Under the pieces are notes generated by a model, which was given only the letters and a program-made list of their open reading frames with translations, was not told where the DNA came from and did no database searches. A DNA stretch of 10,000 nucleotides, taken from positions 1 to 10,000 of the forward strand of contig NZ_JAIWOI010000192.1 in NCBI RefSeq assembly GCF_020217005.1, read 5' to 3'. Numbering within the stretch: the stretch's first letter is position 1; the number at the start of each line of letters is the position of its first letter. The stretch comes from Rheinheimera sp. Lineage in GTDB: Bacteria; Pseudomonadota; Gammaproteobacteria; Enterobacterales; Alteromonadaceae. The position numbers were made by a program, and so were the translations under genes. Shown here one piece after another: positions 1 to 7,563 of this stretch.

Positions 1-1206
<1,206 letters not shown>

Positions 1207-1226
1207 GATGCTGCTGTAAAAGAAAC

Positions 1227-1255
1227 AAAAAAGCCAGTGAAAACTGGCTTTTTTT
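1227..1255. terminator. Bidirectional intrinsic terminator between murA and degS
   Basis: An 8-bp stem (aagccagt at 1231-1238, actggctt at 1243-1250) closes a GAAA loop of the GNRA type. It is flanked by an A-run at 1227-1230 and T's at 1249-1255 that extend the stem. The A/T symmetry gives a U-tract in either direction, so it can end murA from the left and degS (stop at 1275) from the right. Confidence 0.93.
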
Positions 1256-1274
1256 GTTTTTTGGCGAGACCAGC

Positions 1275-2354
1275 TTAGTTCAGCTCGCGGATCACTACAG
1301 GTATAGTCAGTGTTTTTCCGTCCCGTTCGACCGACATTTGCAGTGTTGTGTCCGGTGGCGTTTCCGCAATCAAATCCAGAGCATGATGTACGCTGGTCAA
1401 AGTTACACCGTTGATTTGTTGCAGTATGTCGCCCACTTCCAGACCCGCTATAGCAGCTGGACTCAGAGGCTCAATAGCGCTGATTTTGACACCAAACAAG
1501 GTCTGGGCGGTGGAGATCATCAGGTCTCCTGCAGGATTAACTACGGGATCTCCGCTAACCCCTAAATAACCGCGGATCACCCGACCATGCTGAATCAGTT
1601 TTTGCAGCACATTGCTGGCTAAACGATAAGGCACAGCAAAAAATATCCCCTGAATGTCCTGATTGCGCTGGCGTTGGAAAGCCGCAGTGTTAATGCCTAC
1701 TAATACACCATTGCTATTAATCAGAGCGCCGCCTGAGTTGCCTGCGTTAATAGCCGCATCCATTTGCATAAAGTCGGCATAACCATTAGCAGGGCTTAAG
1801 CCAGCCCGGCCAGTTGCGCTAATGACACCCTGAGTAATAGCCTGGCCCAGGTTAAATGGGTTCCCTATAGCAAGCACTACATCGCCGACCTGAGGTTCTA
1901 AACTGGCGTCTTGTGGTATCACAGGTAAATTGTCGGCCTCTACAAAAAGTACGGCTAAGTCAGTCAGTTGATCCTGACCAATCAGCACAGCGTCAAAGAC
2001 TCTGCCGTCCTGAAGTGCCACTGAAATCTGGTCTGCGCCGTACACCACATGGTAGTTGGTCAGCACATAACCCTGAGCATTCATAATGACGCCAGAACCC
2101 AGCTCCTGGCGCTCAATAGTCCGGCTTTGGTAGGAGCGGGGATCCTGAGTCGTGCTTTTGGTATAGACATTGACTACCGCAGGTGCAGCAGCCCTCACAG
2201 CCTTAGAGTAAGACACAGGAGCGGGCAGTTGTTCTTTCTGCTGCCAAAAATTCAGCTTTATTCCTGGATTCTGACTGAAAAAAAACAGCCACAGCATGGC
2301 GATTGCCAGACCATAAGCGACACTTTTTAATAGACTTATCAGAAGTTTGGGCAC
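1275..2354 (-). CDS. degS: DegS, membrane-anchored HtrA-family site-1 protease for RseA
   Basis: Serine protease that, in the known pathway, senses unassembled outer-membrane porins through its PDZ domain and cuts the anti-sigma factor RseA to release sigma-E. The 359-aa product has an uncleaved N-terminal membrane anchor (about residues 5-27), a trypsin-like domain with triad H102 (TNYHVV), D132 (QLTDLAVL) and S207 (NAGNSGGAL), and one PDZ domain (about 262-350) beginning at RGYLGV. One PDZ plus an anchor separates DegS from DegQ/DegP. The start is GTG, with an in-frame stop four codons upstream (2364-2366) and no clear Shine-Dalgarno; any later start would remove the anchor. It lies 90 bp downstream of degQ in the same direction, as in E. 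coli. Two positions near the active site are unusual: QMDAAIN where QTDAAIN is usual, and GIFFAVP where GIGFAIP is usual. Confidence 0.95.
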   Translation of the reverse strand: MPKLLISLLKSVAYGLAIAMLWLFFFSQNPGIKLNFWQQKEQLPAPVSYSKAVRAAAPAVVNVYTKSTTQDPRSYQSRTIERQELGSGVIMNAQGYVLTNYHVVYGADQISVALQDGRVFDAVLIGQDQLTDLAVLFVEADNLPVIPQDASLEPQVGDVVLAIGNPFNLGQAITQGVISATGRAGLSPANGYADFMQMDAAINAGNSGGALINSNGVLVGINTAAFQRQRNQDIQGIFFAVPYRLASNVLQKLIQHGRVIRGYLGVSGDPVVNPAGDLMISTAQTLFGVKISAIEPLSPAAIAGLEVGDILQQINGVTLTSVHHALDLIAETPPDTTLQMSVERDGKTLTIPVVIRELN

Positions 2355-2407
2355 GGGAAGAAATTATGAAACTAATAGATGTGGCAAGCATAACACTAAA
2401 TGAGAAG

Positions 2408-2440
2408 TTGCAGTAGCAAGCCACAGGCTTGCTACTGCAA
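2408..2440. repeat. Perfect 15-bp inverted repeat between degQ and degS (terminator or REP-like)
   Basis: The arms at 2408-2422 and 2426-2440 are exact reverse complements around a 3-nt loop (aca on the + strand). The hairpin starts four bases past the degQ stop. Read on the - strand it is followed by CTTCTCATTT rather than a clean U-tract, so it is a poor textbook terminator. It could attenuate read-through into degS, protect the degQ mRNA 3' end, or be a single REP-type palindrome. No second copy was noticed in this window. Confidence 0.7.
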
Positions 2441-2444
2441 AAAG

Positions 2445-3806
2445 TTAACGTATTAATACATAAAGGATACGGTTACCACGTTGCACTTGCAGGGCTATGA
2501 CGCCTGAACTTTTACTCAGGATTTCACGCAATTCTTTAGTAGTAGTCACACGGCTGCGACTGACACCTACAATGACATCGCCTTTTTCCAGTCCTAAAGC
2601 TGCTGCAGGTGAACGAGCACCGACATCATCTATGACTATGCCTGGTTCGCCATCCGGCGTTTTACCATCGCTTAAGCTCGCTCCTTCCAACATAGGATGC
2701 AGCACTTTAGCTTCTGCAGTCGTTGCTTCAGCGGCCTCCAGCGTGACTTTCACGGTCATGGCTTTATCTTCACGCAGTATGCCTAAGCTGATCTCTTTGC
2801 CTACACCCAGAGTCGCGATTTTAGCGCGTATCTCAGTAAATGAATCAATCTGTTTGCCATTGAGGTGGGTGATAATGTCGCCACTTTTTAAACCTGCTTT
2901 GTCTGCCGCTGAGCCAGGGATCACCTCTTGTACCCAACCGCCCTTGTTGGTTTTGGCTTTCATCGCCTTAGCTATTTCAGCGTTTAAGTCTCCACCTCTT
3001 ACGCCTAAAGCACCACGACGCACCTCGCCATACTCAACAAACTGAGCCACAAGGTTTTTCATCATATTGGCAGGAATGGCAAAACCAATACCAATATTGC
3101 CGCCGTTAGGCCCCAATATGGCGGTATTAATACCTATAAGTTCGCCTTTCAGGTTGACTAGAGCTCCACCTGAATTCCCACTATTGATCGCCGCATCGGT
3201 CTGAATAAAATCTTCGTAACCTTCAATGCCCAGACCACCTCGTCCCAACGCACTGACAATACCAGAAGTGACAGTTTGGCCTAAACCAAAAGGGTTACCT
3301 ATAGCGACGGTAAAATCACCTACTTTTAACTTGTCTGAGTCAGCCAACTCTACCTGGACCAGATCTTGTGCTTCAATTTGTAACAAGGCGATATCGCTTT
3401 CTGGATCTTCACCTATTTTTTTAGCTTTGAAATTGCGACCATCTTTTAGGGTCACCTGGATATCGGATGCGTCGTTGATGACGTGATGGTTAGTGACCAC
3501 ATAGCCTTTTTTCGCATCTATGATCACACCTGAACCTAAACCGCGGAACGGTTGTTCCTGACGCAACTCACCACCACGGCCGAGGAATTGTTCTAATGCA
3601 CCAGGCAGACGCTGACGTACTTCACGGCTACCTGCCACTGAGATATTTACAACGGCTGGAGTTACATTCTCCAGCATAGGAGCCAGGCTCGGCATTTCCT
3701 GATCGCCAGCACCAAAAAATGGTAACTTAGCTTGCACTGGCGCAGGTTGCGCCAGCAGAAAGGCGGCTAAAATACTGATACTTACTAAAGATAACTGCGA
3801 CTTCAT
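2445..3806 (-). CDS. degQ: DegQ-type periplasmic HtrA serine protease/chaperone (two PDZ domains)
   Basis: Periplasmic protease and chaperone that degrades misfolded envelope proteins. I chose the ATG at 3804-3806 (MKSQLSLVS): it has an AAGGAG site 10 nt upstream and opens a clean signal peptide of about 26 residues ending PVQA before KLPFF. An in-frame GTG at 3837-3839 would put 11 polar residues in front and swallow that ribosome site. The 453-aa product is close to E. coli DegQ (455). Its triad is H108 (TNHHV), D138 (ESDIALL) and S212 (NSGNSGGAL), followed by PDZ1 (about 265-355, RRGALGV) and PDZ2 (about 370-453). The loop between the N terminus and the protease core (LPGALEQFLGRGGELRQ) is short, as in DegQ rather than DegP. 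It is the middle gene of zapG-degQ-degS. A sigma-E-like promoter overlaps the zapG stop, so it may fill the stress role of DegP (inference). Confidence 0.95.
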   Translation of the reverse strand: MKSQLSLVSISILAAFLLAQPAPVQAKLPFFGAGDQEMPSLAPMLENVTPAVVNISVAGSREVRQRLPGALEQFLGRGGELRQEQPFRGLGSGVIIDAKKGYVVTNHHVINDASDIQVTLKDGRNFKAKKIGEDPESDIALLQIEAQDLVQVELADSDKLKVGDFTVAIGNPFGLGQTVTSGIVSALGRGGLGIEGYEDFIQTDAAINSGNSGGALVNLKGELIGINTAILGPNGGNIGIGFAIPANMMKNLVAQFVEYGEVRRGALGVRGGDLNAEIAKAMKAKTNKGGWVQEVIPGSAADKAGLKSGDIITHLNGKQIDSFTEIRAKIATLGVGKEISLGILREDKAMTVKVTLEAAEATTAEAKVLHPMLEGASLSDGKTPDGEPGIVIDDVGARSPAAALGLEKGDVIVGVSRSRVTTTKELREILSKSSGVIALQVQRGNRILYVLIR

Positions 3807-3816
3807 ATAGGTAATG

Positions 3817-3822
3817 CTCCTT
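3817..3822 (-). promoter_or_regulatory. degQ ribosome binding site (decides the start)
   Basis: AAGGAG on the - strand, 10 nt before the ATG at 3806. It lies inside the longer reading from the GTG at 3839 and therefore argues for the shorter protein with a proper signal peptide. Confidence 0.75.
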
Positions 3823-3839
3823 CGTACAGATGACGTCAC

Positions 3840-3868
3840 TAAGAATGCTTTACCAGTCGAAAAGTTCA
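3840..3868 (-). promoter_or_regulatory. Candidate sigma-E promoter for degQ(-degS)
   Basis: On the - strand, TGAACTT (3862-3868) is followed after 17 nt by TCTTA (3840-3844). This resembles the RpoE pattern of (G)GAACTT, about 16 nt, TCTGA/TCAAA. Predicted initiation near 3833 leaves a leader of about 28 nt to the chosen degQ ATG. The -35 element overlaps the zapG stop codon. This is motif reading by eye, with a spacer one base over the usual length and an imperfect -10. Confidence 0.4.
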
Positions 3869-4318
3869 GTCGTCTGATGAGTTTCGTTCAGTTTTATTTT
3901 TCATTAAACCACTGGCCGTATTGGAATAATCCAATGGCTGATAGGATGGTTCATCCTTCACTTTACGACGCTCATCCAGCTTATGGATCGACTGGCGTAT
4001 TTGTGCCGTAGTGTCTGCTGCGAAATAATTCAGCTCGCTACGGTTGTCAAAAGTTGGTCTTTCGATCAACTGCATCTTGGTCTGAGCCATATGGCGGGCA
4101 ATTTTCTCGTAGTTTTCGTGCAGCTGACTCATCAACTGGTGGGTGGTTTCCACATGTTCTGTGACATCACTACGATATTGCTGCAGCTGCTGTTTGGTTT
4201 CGTTTAGCTCAACCTGCAGTTTGCTTTGATTAAATTGGCGCAAACAGTACAAGCGGGTTGCCACTATGCCAACCACTAAGCCAGCTACCAGCCAGGCCAA
4301 GGCAAAAGTAACAGTCAT
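3866..4318 (-). CDS. zapG: ZapG/YhcB family inner-membrane protein (DUF1043)
   Basis: Inner-membrane protein of the YhcB/ZapG family, which in E. coli is linked to division and to coordinating envelope synthesis; its exact biochemical role is not settled. The 150-aa product (E. coli 132) has one N-terminal membrane segment (about residues 5-25, with the family-like VAGLVVGIVATR), then a charged Gln-rich coiled coil (about 30-65, QVELNETKQQLQQYRSDV), the conserved HxxYxxxxxHMA pattern (HENYEKIARHMA), and a disordered tail with the DYSNTASGLM motif matching E. coli DYSEGASGLL. The ATG has TCAGGAG five nt upstream. It is 59 bp upstream of degQ in the same direction and divergent from zapE. The zapG-degQ-degS order with zapE next door is as in E. 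coli. Confidence 0.93.
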   Translation of the reverse strand: MTVTFALAWLVAGLVVGIVATRLYCLRQFNQSKLQVELNETKQQLQQYRSDVTEHVETTHQLMSQLHENYEKIARHMAQTKMQLIERPTFDNRSELNYFAADTTAQIRQSIHKLDERRKVKDEPSYQPLDYSNTASGLMKNKTERNSSDD

Positions 4319-4367
4319 AACAACTCCTGAAAAATTAGTTAGTTCAACAATAGTTTAACCTATCTTC

Positions 4368-4396
4368 TTATCCAGAGTGGTAAGGCATGTTACTAT
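4368..4396 (+). promoter_or_regulatory. Weak candidate promoter for zapE
   Basis: TTATCC (4368-4373), 17 nt, then TACTAT (4391-4396), in the divergent zapG-zapE spacer. The -10 is good and the -35 poor. Predicted initiation near 4403 would leave about 40 nt to the zapE ATG. I could not pick a convincing promoter for zapG in the same spacer. Confidence 0.3.
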
Positions 4397-4442
4397 TACG
4401 ACCATTATTTAGGGTTAATTGGCTTATTTTTCAATATCCGGC

Positions 4443-5537
4443 ATGACGACACCACTGCAAAAATATCAACAAGACCTCAAGCGCGAAGATTTTCTGTTTG
4501 ATGAGGCCCAGCAAAATGCTGTCCAGCATCTGGAACGTCTGTATCAACAATTTGTGCAGGATAAACCGATCAAACAAAGTTTCTTCGATAAATTGCTTGG
4601 TAAAAAGCCGATGATAACACCACTGAAGGGACTTTATTTCTGGGGCGGTGTAGGCCGCGGTAAAACTTATCTGGTCGATACCTTTTACGAATGCCTGCCG
4701 ACTAACCGTAAACTTCGTATTCACTTTCACCGCTTTATGCACAAAGTGCATCAGGAACTGAAATCTCTGCATGGCGTGTCAGATCCATTAAAAGTTGTAG
4801 CGGATCGCTTTAAGGCTGAAACTGATATTTTGTGTTTTGACGAGTTTTTTGTCTCAGACATCACAGATGCAATGATATTAGGCACCCTGATGCAGGAGCT
4901 GTTTGCTCGCGGTATTACACTGGTGGCAACGTCTAATATAGAGCCAGATGGTTTGTATCGGAACGGTCTGCAAAGGGCGCGGTTTTTACCAGCGATAGCA
5001 CTGATTAAACAACACACTGAAACCGTCAATGTCGATAGTGGTATTGACTACCGGCTGCGCACTTTAACTCAGGCTGAAATTTATCATTCGCCTTTGGATG
5101 AAAAAGCGGACTGCAATCTGGCGGAATATTTTCTTGCCCTGTCAGTAGAACCGCGCCAGGACGAGGCGAAGATTGAAATTGCCGGCCGTACTTTAACCAG
5201 TCGCAAAGAAGCCGATGGCATTATCTGGTTTGATTTTCCGGAGCTCTGTGAAACGGCCCGTAGTCAATATGACTATATGGAACTGAGCAAGTGCTACCAC
5301 ACTGTGTTGCTGTCGAATGTGACCCAGATGGGGCAAACCCGAGATGATGTCGCCAGACGTTTTATTGCGCTGGTCGATGAGTTCTATGAGCGCCACGTCA
5401 AACTTATTGTTTCTGCAGCAGTACCTATGGAACAGCTTTATACAGAAGGAATTTTGTCTTTCGAATTTAAGCGCTGTTTAAGCCGTCTGCAGGAGATGCA
5501 ATCGCAGGATTATCTGGCAAAACAACATTTACCTTAA
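4443..5537 (+). CDS. zapE: ZapE, AFG1-like ATPase linked to cell division
   Basis: P-loop ATPase of the AFG1/LACE1 family. E. coli ZapE is reported to associate with the Z-ring during constriction and to affect FtsZ bundles in an ATP-dependent way. From the ATG at 4443 the protein is 364 aa: Walker A GGVGRGKT (about 68-75), Walker B ILCFDEF (about 129-135) in the family block FKAETDILCFDEFFVSDITD, sensor-1-like ATSN (about 162-165), the RNGLQRARF block (from about 173), and a C terminus ending CLSRLQEMQSQDYL as in E. coli. An in-frame TTG at 4419 would add eight residues and has AGGG upstream; the ATG lacks a strong Shine-Dalgarno. I prefer the ATG because MTTPLQKYQQDL aligns with the E. coli N terminus, but the start is uncertain. 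It is divergent from zapG and lies upstream of rplM without an obvious terminator. Confidence 0.95.
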   Translation: MTTPLQKYQQDLKREDFLFDEAQQNAVQHLERLYQQFVQDKPIKQSFFDKLLGKKPMITPLKGLYFWGGVGRGKTYLVDTFYECLPTNRKLRIHFHRFMHKVHQELKSLHGVSDPLKVVADRFKAETDILCFDEFFVSDITDAMILGTLMQELFARGITLVATSNIEPDGLYRNGLQRARFLPAIALIKQHTETVNVDSGIDYRLRTLTQAEIYHSPLDEKADCNLAEYFLALSVEPRQDEAKIEIAGRTLTSRKEADGIIWFDFPELCETARSQYDYMELSKCYHTVLLSNVTQMGQTRDDVARRFIALVDEFYERHVKLIVSAAVPMEQLYTEGILSFEFKRCLSRLQEMQSQDYLAKQHLP

Positions 5538-5576
5538 TTTTTTCTTTAAATGGCTGTTTTTTATCATTGGTTACTA

Positions 5577-5582
5577 TATAAT
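5577..5582 (+). promoter_or_regulatory. rplM-rpsI promoter -10 with GC-rich discriminator
   Basis: A perfect TATAAT is followed directly by CCGCGGCCGG, a strongly GC-rich discriminator of the kind found at stringently controlled stable-RNA and ribosomal-protein promoters. No good -35 stands 16-18 nt upstream; the T-rich DNA there may compensate. Initiation near 5589 would give a leader of about 125 nt. Repression by ppGpp/DksA is an inference from the discriminator. Confidence 0.7.
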
Positions 5583-5608
5583 CCGCGGCCGGCCCACGTT
5601 ACAGCCTG

Positions 5609-5700
5609 AAACTGCCGTAGCCTGGCAGTTTATGTACTCGAAGGGGTGCGATAAGCGACACAATGAAGATTGTGTTAGGTGTAACAGTGTTATTTTTTTT
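5609..5700 (+). promoter_or_regulatory. Structured 5' leader of rplM-rpsI, possible L13 autoregulatory site
   Basis: The leader holds a perfect 8-bp hairpin (aaactgcc 5609-5616 with ggcagttt 5624-5631) and a perfect 7-bp hairpin (acacaat 5658-5664 with attgtgt 5669-5675, loop gaag). The second is mutually exclusive with a 5-bp hairpin (tgtta 5673-5677 with taaca 5682-5686). Eight T's follow at 5693-5700. In E. coli the rplM leader is the target of L13 feedback; whether this one works alike is inference. Confidence 0.5.
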
Positions 5701-5713
5701 GGGTAGTTTTTAG

Positions 5714-6142
5714 ATGAAAACTTTTACTGCTAAGCCAGAAAGCGTACAACGTGACTGGTTCGTTGTTGATGCAACAGGTAAGACACTTGGTCGTATCGCA
5801 ACTGAGATCGCTCTTCGTTTACGCGGAAAGCACAAGCCAGAGTACACTCCACACGTTGACACCGGTGATTACATCATCGTTGTAAACGCTGACAAAGTGA
5901 CAGTCACTGGTAACAAAGCAAAAAACAAAATGTACTACTCTCACAGTGGTTTCCCAGGTGGTATCAAAGAAATTAACTTTGAAAAACTGCTGGTTAAGAA
6001 GCCGGAGATGGTATTGGAAGCAGCCGTAAAAGGTATGTTGCCAAAAGGTCCTTTGGGCCGCGCTATGTTCCGTAAGTTAAAAGTATATGCAGGCGCAGAG
6101 CATCAACATGCTGCTCAGCAACCGCAAGTTTTAGATATCTAA
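5714..6142 (+). CDS. rplM: 50S ribosomal protein L13
   Basis: Large-subunit ribosomal protein that binds 23S rRNA and is needed early in 50S assembly. The 142-aa length equals the E. coli protein, starting [20 protein letters not shown] and carrying the L13 signature at about residues 105-127 ([20 protein letters not shown]). The ATG is preceded only by GGGTAG eight nt upstream, next to a T-run, so the ribosome site is weak for a highly expressed gene, which suits translational control through the leader. It is the first gene of the conserved rplM-rpsI pair, 12 nt before rpsI. Confidence 0.99.
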   Translation: MKTFTAKPESVQRDWFVVDATGKTLGRIATEIALRLRGKHKPEYTPHVDTGDYIIVVNADKVTVTGNKAKNKMYYSHSGFPGGIKEINFEKLLVKKPEMVLEAAVKGMLPKGPLGRAMFRKLKVYAGAEHQHAAQQPQVLDI

Positions 6143-6154
6143 TCGGAGCAGAAC

Positions 6155-6547
6155 ATGGCAACTAATCAATATTACGGTACTGGTCGTCGTAAGACCTCTA
6201 CAGCTCGTGTATTCATCAAAGCAGGTTCAGGTAACATCGTTATCAACCAACGCTCTATCACTGAATACTTCGGTCGTGAAACTGCTCGTATGGTTGTAAT
6301 GCAACCATTAGAGTTAGTGGAAATGGTAGGCAAGTTTGACTTATACGTCACTGTTAAAGGTGGTGGTATTTCTGGTCAGGCTGGCGCAATCCGCCACGGT
6401 ATCACCCGCGCTCTGATGGAGTTCGACGAGTCTCTGCGCCCTGCATTACGTAAAGCTGGTTTCGTCACTCGTGACGCCCGTAAAGTTGAACGTAAGAAAG
6501 TGGGTCTGCATAAAGCTCGTAAGCGTCCACAGTACTCAAAACGTTAA
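6155..6547 (+). CDS. rpsI: 30S ribosomal protein S9
   Basis: Small-subunit ribosomal protein of the 30S head, whose C-terminal tail reaches the P-site tRNA anticodon loop. The 130-aa length equals E. coli S9. Visible are [17 protein letters not shown] at the N terminus, the S9 signature [19 protein letters not shown] (about 69-87), and the basic tail KRPQYSKR with the conserved terminal Lys-Arg. GGAG lies six nt before the ATG. It is co-transcribed with rplM and followed by a strong terminator. Confidence 0.99.
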   Translation: MATNQYYGTGRRKTSTARVFIKAGSGNIVINQRSITEYFGRETARMVVMQPLELVEMVGKFDLYVTVKGGGISGQAGAIRHGITRALMEFDESLRPALRKAGFVTRDARKVERKKVGLHKARKRPQYSKR

Positions 6548-6566
6548 TTCGTTTTTTGTTGCAAAG

Positions 6567-6591
6567 AACCCGGTCTTGTACCGGGTTTTTT
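6567..6591 (+). terminator. Intrinsic terminator of rplM-rpsI
   Basis: GC-rich 8-bp stem (aacccggt 6567-6574, accgggtt 6580-6587) with a 5-nt loop, followed by T's to 6591, about 20 nt after the rpsI stop. Confidence 0.95.
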
Positions 6592-6684
6592 ATTGCCAGA
6601 TATTTATACTCTGCTCAGGATTAAAGTTTCATCGCCTTTCTTTCAATCTGGACAAGAGGTTGAACAAATTCCTGATCGGCTTTT

Positions 6685-6710
6685 TTCTCTATTAGGAAGA
6701 GGATTTTTTT
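6685..6710 (+). terminator. Weak terminator-like hairpin in the rpsI-petA spacer
   Basis: TTCTCT (6685-6690) can pair with AGAGGA (6698-6703), including one G-U pair, around a 7-nt loop, with seven T's at 6704-6710. It could be a second terminator for rpsI or the 3' end of a short RNA. The stem is too AT-rich to be sure. Confidence 0.35.
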
Positions 6711-6857
6711 GTCCGGAATGTCGCAGCTTTTGTGCCTGATCATGACAGAAACGTCTTTTTCAGGTTAAAACATGGTGATGCAAAGTTTTACTGACTATTC
6801 TGGTTTCGTATTTCGTCGAAAAACTGATGTCAGAACAAAGAGAATTCGGCTAAATCC

Positions 6858-6886
6858 TTGTGTAAAGCAGGGCTTTTCATTATGAT
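6858..6886 (+). promoter_or_regulatory. Likely sigma-70 promoter of petABC
   Basis: TTGTGT (6858-6863), an exact 17-nt spacer, and TATGAT (6881-6886). Initiation near 6893 would leave an 80-nt leader to petA. A second TATAAT at 6905-6910 has no matching -35. I found no clear FNR or ArcA site. Confidence 0.55.
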
Positions 6887-6972
6887 CCGCCGTATTTTTC
6901 AACTTATAATAATCGCTGTAATTCAGCCGCTTAAAATATCAACATTTAAGCGTTTAACGTGGAGATGAGTGG

Positions 6973-7563
6973 ATGAGCAATGCGCCTGTAGATCATGGTC
7001 GCCGTCGCTTTCTGACCATAGCAACTTCTGTAGTTGGTGGGGTTGGTGCGATTGGAGCTGCTGTTCCCTTTATTGCTTCCTGGAATCCGAGTGAAAAAGC
7101 TAAACAAGCAGGTGCACCAGTCACCGCGGACATTAGCAAACTCGAAGACGGGCAGTTAATTCGGGTAGAGTGGCGCGGTAAGCCTGTGTGGATAGTGAAA
7201 CGGACGCCAGCCATGCTGGAAAGTCTGACCAAAGCAGTAGATAAACTTCGTGACCCTGCCTCAGAAGAACCACAACAGCCTGATTACGCTAAAAACGATC
7301 ACCGTTCGAAAAAGCCTGAGATTTTTGTCGCAGTAGGTATTTGTACTCACCTGGGTTGTTCTCCTACCTACATCATGAATGATTTTGAAGCTCAGGTTGA
7401 AGGTATTCCTTCAGGCTTCTTCTGCCCATGTCATGGTTCTACTTATGATATGGCCGGTCGCGTGTTCTCTGGTGTTCCTGCGCCGAAAAACCTGATGATC
7501 CCACCTTATATGTTTGTCGATGACACCACCATTTTAATTGGTGCAGATGAGGGGACAGCTTAA
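6973..7563 (+). CDS. petA: Ubiquinol-cytochrome c reductase Rieske iron-sulfur subunit
   Basis: Iron-sulfur subunit of the cytochrome bc1 complex; it takes the first electron from ubiquinol at the Qo site and passes it to cytochrome c1. The 196-aa protein starts with a twin-arginine motif (GRRRFLT, about residues 9-15) followed by a hydrophobic stretch (about 16-36) that serves as an uncleaved anchor. The soluble domain holds both Rieske boxes: CTHLGC (C124, H126, C129) and CPCHGS (C151, C153, H154). C124/C151 and the two His bind the 2Fe-2S cluster, and C129/C153 form the stabilising disulfide. An insertion at about 80-115 rich in charged residues and Pro precedes the first box. GGAG lies eight nt before the ATG. 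Its stop overlaps the petB start by one base (TAATG), so translation is probably coupled. Confidence 0.98.
   Translation: MSNAPVDHGRRRFLTIATSVVGGVGAIGAAVPFIASWNPSEKAKQAGAPVTADISKLEDGQLIRVEWRGKPVWIVKRTPAMLESLTKAVDKLRDPASEEPQQPDYAKNDHRSKKPEIFVAVGICTHLGCSPTYIMNDFEAQVEGIPSGFFCPCHGSTYDMAGRVFSGVPAPKNLMIPPYMFVDDTTILIGADEGTA

Larger units (their letters stand above)
6592..6972 (+). other. Gene-free spacer before petA
   Basis: 381 bp between the rpsI terminator and petA with no convincing gene. It contains a weak hairpin followed by seven T's (6685-6710), a long-range complementarity between 6648-6655 and 6709-6716, and the likely petABC promoter at 6858-6886. The longest AUG-started frame on + that I found is 37 codons (6772-6885), which lacks a good ribosome site and overlaps the promoter. 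The DNA is AT-rich. Confidence 0.7.

Noticed and set aside
2497..3045. 182-aa frame on + opposite degQ
   Set aside because: Antisense shadow: low-complexity Ser/Pro/Ala composition set by degQ codons, with no motif or ribosome site.
3807..3839. N-terminal extension of degQ from the GTG at 3839
   Set aside because: It would bury the AAGGAG site and place polar residues before the signal peptide.
6471..6695. 74-aa frame running through the rpsI end and its terminator
   Set aside because: Shadow of rpsI in another frame; it crosses a strong terminator and has no family features.
6772..6885. 37-codon ORF (MVMQSFTDYSG...) upstream of petA on +
   Set aside because: No good ribosome site, basic and featureless product, and its end overlaps the best petABC promoter. 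Length is within chance for this spacer.
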